Counted from the first letter of the stretch, positions 24,850-33,533 are shown. The stretch: 37,862 nucleotides of DNA from Erysipelotrichaceae bacterium (GCA_019415435.1 DXZE01000017.1:1-37862); one strand, 5' to 3'. Numbers and translations are program-made. Notes: a model not told the origin generated them from the sequence alone.

Positions 24850-26493
24850 ATGGCATTAGATGGTATTTTATTACATAAAATCATTCCGCAGTTAGATATG
24901 CGCCTGCCCATGCGGATACAGAAAATATGGCAGATTTCTTCTACAGAAGTACTGTTTCAGATACATGATTCTAATGGTAAAGAACAGTTGCTGATATCCA
25001 CGCATTCTGTTTATAACCGTCTTTTAATCACGAAAAGATCATATCCGACTCCTTCTGAACCAGGCAACTTTGTCATGGTATTAAGAAAGTATCTGGAAGG
25101 AAGTGTCATTGAAACAATCAAACAGGCTGGCTTAGACAGATGGTGTACAATGCATATCCGTCATCATAATGCCATTGGTGATTTGGAGTATCTTGATCTT
25201 TATGTAGAGTTAATGGGGAAGTATGCTAATGTCATACTGGTTAATGATTCTAACATCATCATTGATGCCTTAAAGCGTATTCCTCCATTTGAAAACAGCA
25301 GAAGAACAATACAGCCTGGTGCAGAGTTTACCCCTGTTCCTGATCAGGATAAAAAAGATCCATTCAAAACAGATATCATTGATCAGGATCAGTCTTTGAC
25401 AAAACAATTTGCAGGCTTTTCTCCTTTCTTAGCGCAGGAGACTGAATTCCGTATGATGCATGGGCAGTCCTTCCATGATGTCATGAAAGAAATTGAAGAC
25501 AGTGACAAACTGTATATTGCCGAGAATAACAATCAGACTGTTTTCCATTGCATTCCTTTAACAAGCATTGGTTCATGTAAATCTTATCCATTATTTGAAG
25601 GCTTTGATATTCTCTATTATCACAAGGAAGAAAAAGATCGAATCAAAGAGATATCCGGAGATTTATATCACTTTGTCAGAAGAGAATTAAAACATCAGAA
25701 CCAAAAGCTTCCAAGACTGTATCAGGAGTATGACAACGCGAAGGATTGTGATAAATGGAAACTGTATGGAGATCTTCTCTATACCTATCAGATTTCAGAT
25801 ACCAAGGGTGAATCAGAGATAACCTTACAGTCATATGAAGATGGTAAAGATGTCCGTATTCCTTTGGATCCAAGATATAACGGCAGTGACAATGCGCGCA
25901 GATGCTATCAGAAATATAACAAGTTAAAGAAAGGTCAGTCTCATTTAGAGGAACAGATATCGATCTGTGAAAATGAGATTCATTACTTTGAAGGATTACT
26001 GGAACAGCTGGATCTGGCAGATTTCAGTACAGCCCAGGGTATCCGGGATGAATTAGTCAAAGAAGGTTATCTTAAAGACAAGAAGAACCATAAAAATAAA
26101 AAGAAAAAGAAGCAGGAACAGATACAGATTCATTCCATTACCTTCCATGATACGGAGATACAATGGGGACAGAACAATCTTCAGAATGAAGCTTTGACAT
26201 GGCACCATGCCAGAAAAAGTGATATCTGGCTTCATGCCAAGGATTATCATGGTGCCCATGTTGTCATTCATAATGAGCATCCGGATGAAGATACCCTGCG
26301 CCTGGCTTCAGAGATAGCAGCGTATTTCTCTGCCGGGCGTCAGTCTTCTTCTGTACCAGTACAGTATTGTCCGGTTAAAAACCTTAAAAAAATACCAGGT
26401 GCAAAACCTGGTATGGTACAGCTTGGAAGCTATCATACAATCTATATAGATCCTCTGGAAGAAGATCTCATCAAAGCAGGTATTACTCTTTAA
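24850..26493 (+). CDS. rqcH: Ribosome quality control protein RqcH (NFACT family)
   Basis: The 547-residue protein binds split 50S subunits carrying stalled peptidyl-tRNA and adds C-terminal Ala tails as a degradation signal; in older literature such proteins are called FbpA-like fibronectin-binding proteins. The NFACT-N domain (about 1-180) retains the Asp-Arg pair (D96-R97 in AGLDRW) that corresponds to the D97/R98 essential for tailing in Bacillus. Helical HhH/coiled-coil regions follow, with a Lys-rich stretch (HKNKKKKKQ). The C-terminal NFACT-R domain carries WHHARKSDIWLHAKDYHGAH. The ATG at 24850 is chosen over a start at 24778 that precedes the promoter. The ribosome binding site is weak (CAGG). 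Its 3' end overlaps the convergent rluB by 11 bases. Confidence 0.93.
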   Translation: MALDGILLHKIIPQLDMRLPMRIQKIWQISSTEVLFQIHDSNGKEQLLISTHSVYNRLLITKRSYPTPSEPGNFVMVLRKYLEGSVIETIKQAGLDRWCTMHIRHHNAIGDLEYLDLYVELMGKYANVILVNDSNIIIDALKRIPPFENSRRTIQPGAEFTPVPDQDKKDPFKTDIIDQDQSLTKQFAGFSPFLAQETEFRMMHGQSFHDVMKEIEDSDKLYIAENNNQTVFHCIPLTSIGSCKSYPLFEGFDILYYHKEEKDRIKEISGDLYHFVRRELKHQNQKLPRLYQEYDNAKDCDKWKLYGDLLYTYQISDTKGESEITLQSYEDGKDVRIPLDPRYNGSDNARRCYQKYNKLKKGQSHLEEQISICENEIHYFEGLLEQLDLADFSTAQGIRDELVKEGYLKDKKNHKNKKKKKQEQIQIHSITFHDTEIQWGQNNLQNEALTWHHARKSDIWLHAKDYHGAHVVIHNEHPDEDTLRLASEIAAYFSAGRQSSSVPVQYCPVKNLKKIPGAKPGMVQLGSYHTIYIDPLEEDLIKAGITL

Positions 26494-27220
26494 TATCTGC
26501 TTTTTCTGCGATTTCTTCTAACTTATGTACTTCATACATGCGCAATCTGCGATACTCTCCCTGATGGAGATGTCCCAGATCCAGAAAGGCATAGCCGATA
26601 CGGTTTAATCTTGTCACTTCACAATGGAAGTATTCCATCATTCTGCGTACTTCCCTGTTTCTTCCTTCCTGAATGGTGATATGAAGCAGGGTTTTATTCT
26701 TTGCTTTACTACGGGAAAGAATCTCTACTTCAGCAGGAAGCGTTGTATAGTCTTCAATAGGAATGCCTCTTTCAAGCTGGGCACACATATAATCTTCTAA
26801 TACACCTTTGACCGCTACTTCATAGGTCTTACGGATATGTGAGCGTGGATGCATCATCAGATTGGCAAATTCGCCATCATTGGTCATCAAAAGAAGTCCG
26901 GTTGTATCATAGTCTAATCTTCCTACCGGAAAGATTCTTTCTTTTACATCCGGGAAACACGACAATACAGTCTTGCGGCCATGATCATCAGAAACGGCAC
27001 TAATTGTCTGTTTAGGCTTATTTAAAAGATAGTAGACTTTCTCTTCACGACCATGTAATGGCTTTCCATCTACTTCAATACGGTCATCAGGACTTACCTG
27101 TACACCCATTTCCTTCACAACCTGACCATTGACTTTGACTCTTCCTGCCCGGATCAGATCTTCTGCTTTTCTTCTTGAGGCGATGCCTGCCTGTGCAATT
27201 GCTTTCTGTAATCTTTCCAT
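26483..27220 (-). CDS. rluB: 23S rRNA pseudouridine synthase (RluB/RsuA family)
   Basis: The 245-residue enzyme isomerises a uridine in 23S rRNA. The N-terminal S4 RNA-binding domain (1-60, MERLQKAIAQAGIASRRKAE) is followed by the catalytic domain with Asp103 in FPVGRLDYDTTGLL and the later GRNREVRRM motif. The start at 27220 has AGGAG 4 bases upstream, reaching into the stop codon of the ParB-like gene. It is last in its operon and overlaps rqcH tail to tail; no terminator is visible between them. Confidence 0.95.
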   Translation of the reverse strand: MERLQKAIAQAGIASRRKAEDLIRAGRVKVNGQVVKEMGVQVSPDDRIEVDGKPLHGREEKVYYLLNKPKQTISAVSDDHGRKTVLSCFPDVKERIFPVGRLDYDTTGLLLMTNDGEFANLMMHPRSHIRKTYEVAVKGVLEDYMCAQLERGIPIEDYTTLPAEVEILSRSKAKNKTLLHITIQEGRNREVRRMMEYFHCEVTRLNRIGYAFLDLGHLHQGEYRRLRMYEVHKLEEIAEKADIKE

Positions 27221-27227
27221 AATACTC

Positions 27228-27500
27228 CTAATGATGATTCTTACTGCCCCAGAAGGCATTTCCCTGCAGGGAATAATCGTTCATGATCAGAATCGGTATT
27301 CTTCTGAATTTTATATCATTCTTCGATAAGATCCTGCATGCGGTTAATCTTTTACGTCCATCTGTACAGACATATCCTGTTTCTGTTTTATTGACATGTA
27401 CAGGAATCGCTATACCTCTTTTCTCTATAGAGTCTAAAAGAATACCCGGATCTTCTTCTTCAAATATAATTGAATCAATATCAACTGTTGTATTAATCAT
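27228..27500 (-). CDS. Free-standing ParB/Srx-fold small protein
   Basis: The 90-residue protein is almost entirely a ParB N-terminal-type domain. It has a DPGILLDSIEKRGIAIPVHV strand-helix-strand followed by GYVCTDGRKRLTACRIL, matching the y-x-I-x-G-x-r-R-x-x-A pattern of ParB/sulfiredoxin-fold proteins. It lacks the helix-turn-helix and dimerisation domains of a true ParB, so a plasmid or chromosome partitioning role is unlikely. The fold also occurs in nucleases, CTP-binding switches and kinases, and none can be chosen here. The ATG is 2 bases after the stop of the peptidase-like gene and has no ribosome binding site, implying coupled translation. Confidence 0.78.
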   Translation of the reverse strand: MINTTVDIDSIIFEEEDPGILLDSIEKRGIAIPVHVNKTETGYVCTDGRKRLTACRILSKNDIKFRRIPILIMNDYSLQGNAFWGSKNHH

Positions 27501-27502
27501 AG

Positions 27503-28288
27503 TTATTGTACGGTTATGACACTGGCAAATGGCAGTAAGGCATATTGTTTCAGAAAGTCTTCAGCTTTCTGTATATGTACTCTTCTTCCATAGACAGCAT
27601 TGTAAAACTGAAAGGATCCATCATGTCTGTTCCGATAAGCAGTATAATGGGCACCACGGTTATGCTGGTAAAGCAGAATACCATAATCATGAGCTTTCAT
27701 ATTCTTAATGGCACTCTTATTGGAAGGTAAAGATACACGTACCTTTAATCCCTGTTTTCTTAACCAGTAAGCAAGCAGATACTCTTCCTGCCCTGCAAGT
27801 CCTCCCAATATCAGTGTTTTGGAAAGACCTTGTGCACAATCCTGCATGGTCACATAGTGATGGCACATCTTGAAGAGATTATAGGCAGCTATCCATCCAC
27901 ATCCCTTCTGTTCTGTATCAAACCAACCGAAAGGAATATCTTTCATAAGTCCCTGATTGATCAGATATCCTTCTTCATCAAAGCAGGAATCAGGAAGCTT
28001 TAAACGCCATGGTTCTACTACCTTCATATAGCCATCACCACGTTCATAGCATCCTTCATTCTGCAAGGTATTCCGGTATTGTATATCGTCTGTATCAATC
28101 AGAATCTTTTCTGGATGATATCTTCTGATGGCTGTTTCAAGCATCTTTGCAATATAACGCTCTGGCTCATGGAGAGCAGTTAAATCTGTAAGCAGATGGA
28201 TAAAAACAACAGATTCATCAGCACTTTCCTCATAATGGAAGGATTCATCTGGAAACATGCTGAAATGACATTCTACTTTATTCTTCAT
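27503..28288 (-). CDS. Papain-like (C39-like) cysteine peptidase-fold protein with GNAT-like N-terminal part
   Basis: The 261-residue soluble protein has no signal peptide. The C-terminal half has the papain-like order Gln127-x-x-Cys130 (TEQKGCGWIAAYN), His214 (NRGAHYTAYRN) and Asn230 (FQFYNAVYG), a complete putative catalytic set as in C39-like proteins. The N-terminal 90 residues (a TDDIQYRNTLQNEGCYERGD stretch then YMKV) look like the end of a GNAT acetyltransferase fold, but this is weak. I do not recognise a named family. The ATG at 28288 overlaps the Nudix gene by 11 bases and lacks a clear ribosome binding site. An alternative start at 28324 lies further inside the Nudix gene. Peptidase, amidase or transglutaminase-like activity are all possible. 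Confidence 0.75.
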   Translation of the reverse strand: MKNKVECHFSMFPDESFHYEESADESVVFIHLLTDLTALHEPERYIAKMLETAIRRYHPEKILIDTDDIQYRNTLQNEGCYERGDGYMKVVEPWRLKLPDSCFDEEGYLINQGLMKDIPFGWFDTEQKGCGWIAAYNLFKMCHHYVTMQDCAQGLSKTLILGGLAGQEEYLLAYWLRKQGLKVRVSLPSNKSAIKNMKAHDYGILLYQHNRGAHYTAYRNRHDGSFQFYNAVYGRRVHIQKAEDFLKQYALLPFASVITVQ

Positions 28289-28709
28289 CCCACTTGGAAG
28301 GTGTATGCTTTTTAATATATGCAAATGCCTTATGCATTAAATCTGCATCATTATCATATGTAATTAAAGCAGAAGCCTGAAGCTGGTTAACCCATGCCAT
28401 CTCTGATACTTCTTCCTTCTGTACCTGTGGTGTACCGCCATTAGGATATGCAAGGAAATAAACAACTTCCTTGATCACACCTGGTTCAGGTGAATATTCT
28501 GTTGTTTCACGGAAATCTTTCTCAAATGTCACTTCAAGACCCGTTTCTTCTCTGATTTCTCTTGCGGCAGTTTCCTTTTCGGTTTCATTACCTTCTACAT
28601 GTCCCTTTGGGAAACACCAGTGTCCCTGTACCTGATGGATGGCAAGAACCTGCAGTTCTCCTTCATGATAGCGGGCTATAACTGCCCCACACGACTTCTC
28701 TTTTTTCAT
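28278..28709 (-). CDS. Nudix hydrolase (Ap4A pyrophosphatase-like)
   Basis: The 143-residue protein has a complete Nudix box (G36 to about residue 58: GHVEGNETEKETAAREIREE then TG, fitting Gx5Ex7REUxEExGU). The start, KKEKSCGAVIARYHEGELQVLAI with HWCFPKGHVE, resembles bis(5'-nucleosyl)-tetraphosphatases that split Ap4A. GGAGG lies 7 bases before the ATG at 28709. It follows pepF by 37 bases and overlaps the next gene. Confidence 0.92.
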   Translation of the reverse strand: MKKEKSCGAVIARYHEGELQVLAIHQVQGHWCFPKGHVEGNETEKETAAREIREETGLEVTFEKDFRETTEYSPEPGVIKEVVYFLAYPNGGTPQVQKEEVSEMAWVNQLQASALITYDNDADLMHKAFAYIKKHTPSKWDEE

Positions 28710-28746
28710 GACTTTACCTCCAGTTCATTTTACATCTGATTACAGA

Positions 28747-30552
28747 TTATAAACCAAGTATATCTGCAGTCTTCTCTGCATCATCAAGCACTGAAGCAAA
28801 TTTGTCTAAGGCTGTATTGATTGGTTCAGGCGTTGTTAAATCAACACCAGCATGCCTAAGCTCTTCTAATGGATAAGCAGAGCTTCCCATAGAAAGAAAC
28901 TCCAGGTATCTTTTAACAGCTGGTTCTCCTTCTTTCAGGATAGCCTGTGATATGGCAGAAGCAGAGGAATAGCCTGTTGCATAAACATATACATAGAATG
29001 TGTAATAGAAATGAGGAATTCTTGCCCATTCATACTTTACAGCATCATCAAAGACCAGATCCTCGCCAAAGTAAAGCTTTATGAGTCTGGCATAAAGGTC
29101 ATTTAATGCATCAGAAGTTAATGTATCTCCTCTTTCAACCATGGCATGCGCTTCTTTTTCAAATTCCGCAAACATAGTCTGTCTGTAAACAGTGCCCTTA
29201 AATCCTTCTAGATACTGGTTCAATAAGGCAAGTCTTTCAGAAGGATTTGTTTCTTTCTTAAGTAATTGTTCAATCAGAAGATTCTCGTTTACAGTAGAAG
29301 CTACTTCTGCGACAAATAAAGAGTAATTGGAATACTGGGCTGGCTGATGATGATTGGTCAGCCATGTATGCTGGGAGTGTCCCATCTCATGCGCTAATGT
29401 CGATACGGATTCAAGTGAACCGGTAAAGTTCAGCATGATGAACGGATTGGAGTCATATGTACCGCTGGAGAAAGCGCCGCTCATTTTGCCTTTGTTTGGG
29501 TAAACATCAATCCAGCCATCCTTATAAGCATCCTTAACCCTGTTAACATAATCTTCACCTAGTGGTGTAACAGCATCTACTACCATCTGTTTTGCCTGTT
29601 CATAGGTATAGTGAGCTGCACTGCCCTTTGTTAAAGGTGCATAGAGATCATAGTAATGAATTTCATCAACACCAAGCAATCTCTTTCTGAGTTTTACATA
29701 ACGATACATGACATCCATACGGTTATGAATCGTATCAATCAGATTGTCATAGACAGATTCCGGAATATTATCAGAAGCCATAGACATCTGTCGGGAAGAA
29801 TCATACCCTCTGAGTCTTGCCTCGGTAACACTTCCCTTGACACATCCGGCATATGTTTTGGCAAAGGTATGAATATGCTGAGAATATGTCTTATATAAAG
29901 AGTCAAAAGAGTTCTTTCTTAAGGTACGGTCATTGCTGTTTTGAAGTGTGATATAGGAAGAAGATGTTACTTCATGCTTGTTTCCATCAGAGTCTTCTGC
30001 CTCATCAAAAATAAGATCCGCATCCATTAATGCTTCGGCTGTTTCCTCCGGATTATGCAGTACTTCTCCAAACTGGGCAATGATATTCTCTTCTTTCTTG
30101 CTTAAGGTATGTGCCTTTTCTCTTAACAGATCCTTTAACGCAAACTGATAGTCCTTTAAGAGTGGATCATTCACAATAGCATCCAATGTATCCTGATCCA
30201 GGCTTAAGATTTCAGGTCTTGCATAAGAGACAGCTGCCTGATACTTAACAAGTAAAGACATAGCAGATGCCTGCATGGATTGTCCTGCGGCATCTCTCAT
30301 ATCTTCTGCGGCTCTTAGCTCTGCATAGCAGTAAATATCATTCAGCTTTCTTTCGTATGCAGTCTGTCCCTTTAAAAATGCACAAATTGTTTCCGCATTG
30401 TTCAGCCTGCCTTCATATGAGGTTAGTACCGGCATCTTGTTTTCAGCTTCCTTTAAAGCTTCTTTCCATACCTCATCACTTTTGAATAAAGTTGTAAGAT
30501 CCCATTGATAAGATGGATCCATATCTTTTCTTTCTTTTAATAATTCACTCAT
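28747..30552 (-). CDS. pepF: Oligoendopeptidase F (M3B family)
   Basis: The 601-residue cytoplasmic zinc metallopeptidase cleaves peptides of roughly 7-17 residues. The zinc site HEMGH is at 388-392 in STLAHEMGHSQHTW, and the third ligand Glu follows in SLFVAEVASTVNENLL. The preceding SGAFSSGTYDSNPFIMLNF segment is conserved in PepF. The ATG at 30552 has GGAGG 5 bases upstream and overlaps the previous gene by 8 bases; the ATG at 30564 lies on the far side of that site. The length is normal for the family. Confidence 0.97.
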   Translation of the reverse strand: MSELLKERKDMDPSYQWDLTTLFKSDEVWKEALKEAENKMPVLTSYEGRLNNAETICAFLKGQTAYERKLNDIYCYAELRAAEDMRDAAGQSMQASAMSLLVKYQAAVSYARPEILSLDQDTLDAIVNDPLLKDYQFALKDLLREKAHTLSKKEENIIAQFGEVLHNPEETAEALMDADLIFDEAEDSDGNKHEVTSSSYITLQNSNDRTLRKNSFDSLYKTYSQHIHTFAKTYAGCVKGSVTEARLRGYDSSRQMSMASDNIPESVYDNLIDTIHNRMDVMYRYVKLRKRLLGVDEIHYYDLYAPLTKGSAAHYTYEQAKQMVVDAVTPLGEDYVNRVKDAYKDGWIDVYPNKGKMSGAFSSGTYDSNPFIMLNFTGSLESVSTLAHEMGHSQHTWLTNHHQPAQYSNYSLFVAEVASTVNENLLIEQLLKKETNPSERLALLNQYLEGFKGTVYRQTMFAEFEKEAHAMVERGDTLTSDALNDLYARLIKLYFGEDLVFDDAVKYEWARIPHFYYTFYVYVYATGYSSASAISQAILKEGEPAVKRYLEFLSMGSSAYPLEELRHAGVDLTTPEPINTALDKFASVLDDAEKTADILGL

Positions 30553-31600
30553 AACTTCCTCCATTTACTCTTTTTATTTCTTTTTCTAATGCCGAAGGCA
30601 TATGCCTTGCGCCACGTACATTCGTCACACCATATTTCTTTAACAGTATACGATTAAACATACCATCTTCATATTTCATTAACTTATGAATACGCATCAT
30701 CTTTGTATTTCTTGACATACTGTGATCCGTAACCGGTATATCTGTTTCAGTTACTTTACAAAGATACCGTATATCACCAAATGGCATGCCATAATAAATA
30801 TAAATCAGATCTCCCTTCTTTACATGAAAAGTCTGTCCCCAATATAAATCATCTTTTAATGAGAAGGCATGATCTAAGTCAAAATAACGCGGGTTAGCAG
30901 GAATGATCCAGCTGTGTTCTTCTAACGCAGAATCTATTCTCTTACTGACCAGATTCCGACTGACATCAATGAGTCCCATGATTTCTTCATCTTTGTATGT
31001 ATCATCCATGACAACAGAGATCCAGTTATTGTGATTCATATGCCAGCCCGGATATATACCGTCTTTCTGAATTAATTCAGACACATTGTCTGACTTCAGA
31101 TTCATAATCTCACAAGTGCCTTTTCCTGCATCGATCTTTTCTCTTTGTATATCCATGACCAAGGCATAGCATTTATCTGAGTGCAAAGGTCTGTAGGCAC
31201 CATAATACGGATACTTTTCAAAAGGATGATAAACCCTATCGCCATATGTATCCTGTATCTTCTGATCAATACGATTGGTCTGGTTAAAGATATACGGTAC
31301 TTTATGAAAGCATCTGGATGCTATATCTTCCAATACATTCAGATATCTCTGCCGTATATCAGAAGCGTAATTACCAAGCTGCCCTGAATGGTGTATGGCA
31401 GTATATACATCACCGGTTTCAAAATCAATGACATTTCCATTCAATAAATCATCTTTATCTATCACAATTCTTGCATGCATGGAATCCCTGTTTAAATCAC
31501 ATGAATAAATATACTGGTCGTTATGCCTTTTAAACCCATATTGCAGTAATTTATCCGCGTCAGGACGCATTCTTAAAAACAGATCACTTTCAAGACTCAT
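30545..31600 (-). CDS. MmcQ/YjbR-like protein fused to an EVE domain
   Basis: The 351-residue protein has an N-terminal region of uncertain fold (1-95). The middle, about 95-225, resembles MmcQ/YjbR (YALVMDI, LKSDNVSELIQKDGIYPGWH, WISVVMDDTYKDEEIMGLID), a CyaY-like fold often annotated as DNA-binding. The C-terminus, about 229-335, is an EVE/PUA-like domain (SWIIPANPRYFDLDHAF, then KKGDLIYIYYG). EVE domains are known or suspected to bind modified bases in nucleic acids. I do not know this combination as a named family. The ATG at 31600 has only an AGG that is too close, but a TGGCATAAT box lies 8 bases upstream, suggesting an almost leaderless message. It heads the operon with pepF and the Nudix gene. 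Confidence 0.85.
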   Translation of the reverse strand: MSLESDLFLRMRPDADKLLQYGFKRHNDQYIYSCDLNRDSMHARIVIDKDDLLNGNVIDFETGDVYTAIHHSGQLGNYASDIRQRYLNVLEDIASRCFHKVPYIFNQTNRIDQKIQDTYGDRVYHPFEKYPYYGAYRPLHSDKCYALVMDIQREKIDAGKGTCEIMNLKSDNVSELIQKDGIYPGWHMNHNNWISVVMDDTYKDEEIMGLIDVSRNLVSKRIDSALEEHSWIIPANPRYFDLDHAFSLKDDLYWGQTFHVKKGDLIYIYYGMPFGDIRYLCKVTETDIPVTDHSMSRNTKMMRIHKLMKYEDGMFNRILLKKYGVTNVRGARHMPSALEKEIKRVNGGSYE

Positions 31601-31608
31601 ACCTATCT

Positions 31609-31637
31609 ATTATGCCATTTCTCTGTTGTTTAGTCAT
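31609..31637 (-). promoter_or_regulatory. Putative promoter of the MmcQ-EVE/pepF operon
   Basis: Minus-strand ATGACT (31632-31637) and CATAAT (31609-31614, with a TGG extension) are 17 bases apart. The -10 is 8 bases from the ATG. Confidence 0.5.
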
Positions 31638-31655
31638 GCCTCAGGCACGTATAAT
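31626..31655 (+). promoter_or_regulatory. Promoter of the DUF1846 gene
   Basis: TTGTTT (31626-31631) and a perfect TATAAT (31650-31655) are 18 bases apart. Its -35 touches that of the opposite promoter, and a small palindrome, TGCC-TCA-GGCA (31637-31647), lies in the spacer. Confidence 0.65.
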
Positions 31656-31675
31656 AAACGACAGGATGGTGTAAC

Positions 31676-33163
31676 ATGCAGAAAAAAGCTTTTGATTCAG
31701 CAAAATACTTAAAGATTCAAAGAGAAAACATTTTAAAGAGAATTGATCTGTTCCATGGCAAGCTCTATATGGAGTTTGGCGGTAAGATCTTTCAGGATTA
31801 CCATGCCGCAAGAGTCTTACCGGGATATGATCCGGATAATAAGATTAAATTACTGCAGGAATTAAAGGAACAGGTAGAACTTTTAATATGCATTAATGCA
31901 AATCAGATTGAAAGTACAAAGGTCAGAGGAGATCTGGGCATTGCCTATGATCAGGAAGTATTGCGCATGATTGACCGCTTCCATGAACTTGGTTTTGACT
32001 TATGCTCAGTTGTCATAACCCAATATCATCGTCAGAATGGAGCGGATGCTTTCCGTCGCCGGTTAAGAGATGCAGGCATTGCGTCTTATCTCCATTATCC
32101 GATTGCCGGATATCCTGCTGATGTAGATTTCATTGTCTCATCCAAAGGACTTGGTCAGAATGAATATGTTCCAACGCAGAGAAACCTTGTTGTCGTAACT
32201 GCACCAGGCCCTGGTTCAGGCAAGATGGCAACCTGTATATCCCAGCTGTATCATGACTATGCCCATGGCATATCATCTGGTTATGCAAAGTTTGAAACAT
32301 TCCCGATCTGGAACCTGCCGCTGCATCATCCGGTAAATCTGGCTTATGAAGCAGCTACTGCAGACCTGAATGATGTCAATATGATAGATCCATTCCATCT
32401 GGAAGCTTATGGCAAGACTGCCGTAAACTATAACCGTGATATTGAAATCTTCCCGGTATTAAACCGTATCATTGAAAAGATCATGAAGCACTCCCCTTAT
32501 AAATCCCCTACGGATATGGGTGTGAATATGGCAGGCTTCTGTATTATCGATGATGAAGCAGCACAATATGCGGCCAGGCAGGAAATCATAAGAAGATACT
32601 TCCAGGCTCTTGTATCCCAAAAAAAAGATGAAAATGCCGATGAAGCATTAAACAAACTGAATCTTCTGATGCATGAATGTTCTCTTTCTCCATTAGAAAG
32701 ATCAGTTGTACTGCCTGCCCGTAACAAAGCTAATGAAACAGGACTTCCGTCAATGGCATTAGAACTGCCGGATGGAACAATCGTTACCGGCAAGACATCT
32801 TCCCTGTTCGGGCCAAGTGCAGCCACATTGATTAATGCCTTAAAGAAATCAGCAGGTATAGATGATGAGATTGATCTGATTGATAAAGATGCGGTAACAA
32901 GAATACAGAAATTAAAGGTCAATGGTCTTCATAACCGTAACCCGCGTTTGCATTCTGATGAAGTATTAATTGCCTTAGCAATGGCTTCAAAGACAAGTAA
33001 AGCAGTTGAAAAAGCATTATCTGCCTTACCATTATTACATGGCAGTGAAGCCCACAGTACTGTCTATATGCCTCATGAAGACGCTGCGATCTATCGCCGC
33101 TTAGGCATCAATGTCACATGTGACCCTAACTATCAGTACAAGACGCTGTATCATAAAAACTAA
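31676..33163 (+). CDS. DUF1846 family protein (UPF0371)
   Basis: The 495-residue soluble protein is of a family widespread in Bacillota and of unsettled function. The start MQKKAFDSAKYLKIQRENIL and EFGGKIFQDYHAARVLPGYD are family hallmarks. TAPGPGSGKMATCISQLYHDY resembles a phosphate-binding loop, consistent with an AAA- or kinase-like nucleotide-binding core. The C-terminal half (from about 320) is a second domain. AGGATGGTG precedes the ATG. It has its own promoter and terminator. Confidence 0.95.
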   Translation: MQKKAFDSAKYLKIQRENILKRIDLFHGKLYMEFGGKIFQDYHAARVLPGYDPDNKIKLLQELKEQVELLICINANQIESTKVRGDLGIAYDQEVLRMIDRFHELGFDLCSVVITQYHRQNGADAFRRRLRDAGIASYLHYPIAGYPADVDFIVSSKGLGQNEYVPTQRNLVVVTAPGPGSGKMATCISQLYHDYAHGISSGYAKFETFPIWNLPLHHPVNLAYEAATADLNDVNMIDPFHLEAYGKTAVNYNRDIEIFPVLNRIIEKIMKHSPYKSPTDMGVNMAGFCIIDDEAAQYAARQEIIRRYFQALVSQKKDENADEALNKLNLLMHECSLSPLERSVVLPARNKANETGLPSMALELPDGTIVTGKTSSLFGPSAATLINALKKSAGIDDEIDLIDKDAVTRIQKLKVNGLHNRNPRLHSDEVLIALAMASKTSKAVEKALSALPLLHGSEAHSTVYMPHEDAAIYRRLGINVTCDPNYQYKTLYHKN

Positions 33164-33174
33164 GAAATTATCAG

Positions 33175-33213
33175 AACTGAAATATTCTTTTTAATGAAAT
33201 TTCAGTTTTTTTT
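33175..33213 (+). terminator. Terminator of the DUF1846 gene
   Basis: A 9-bp stem, AACTGAAAT/ATTTCAGTT (33175-33183 with 33199-33207), has a 15-base loop and runs into eight T residues. Confidence 0.85.
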
Positions 33214-33266
33214 GATGGTTTTGCCTTTTTTCTGCATATATATAAACAGAAAAGGTGATTGTTACT

Positions 33267-33533
33267 ATGACAAATAATGATTCTACAGTAGCACTTTATG
33301 AAAGCGTCATGCGTACCATGCTGGAGGAAGGCAGCAATAAACTGGTGATCCCATTACTCAATCAGATGATTTTCAAAGATCATCCATTGGATGAAACAGC
33401 CTCTGTAAAAGTAGTATATCATTCAAAAGGACTCCCTGATACAAGAGATCGTTCGTTTAAAGGCTTTCTGATTCAGGTATTGGTCAACAATAAGCCGTAT
33501 AATCCTGCCTTTGTATTAGACGGCATTTTGTAA
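33267..33533 (+). CDS. Small soluble protein of unknown function
   Basis: The 88-residue protein starts MTNNDSTVALYESVMRTMLE. It contains a helical N-terminal half and a beta-rich C-terminal half (VKVVYHSKGLPDTRDR, FLIQVLVNNKPYNPAFVL). I do not recognise the family. The ATG at 33267 has AAAGGTG 9 bases upstream; the GTG at 33255 overlaps that site. It is isolated between two terminators, so it must have its own promoter or depend on readthrough. A complete ribosome binding site and a following terminator argue for a real gene. Confidence 0.7.
   Translation: MTNNDSTVALYESVMRTMLEEGSNKLVIPLLNQMIFKDHPLDETASVKVVYHSKGLPDTRDRSFKGFLIQVLVNNKPYNPAFVLDGIL

Noticed and set aside
26083..26113. Lys-rich repeat-like tract (AAAAATAAAAAGAAAAAG)
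   Set aside because: It encodes the natural Lys-rich linker of RqcH. It is not a slippage site or a separate repeat that I can support.
27228..27500. ParB-fold gene as a plasmid or chromosome partition gene
   Set aside because: There is no parA neighbour, no parS-like 16-bp palindrome was noticed, and the HTH and C-terminal domains are absent.
32497..32922. Minus-strand 141-codon ORF inside the DUF1846 gene
   Set aside because: It is antisense shadow coding with a low-complexity Ser/Ile/Ala composition.
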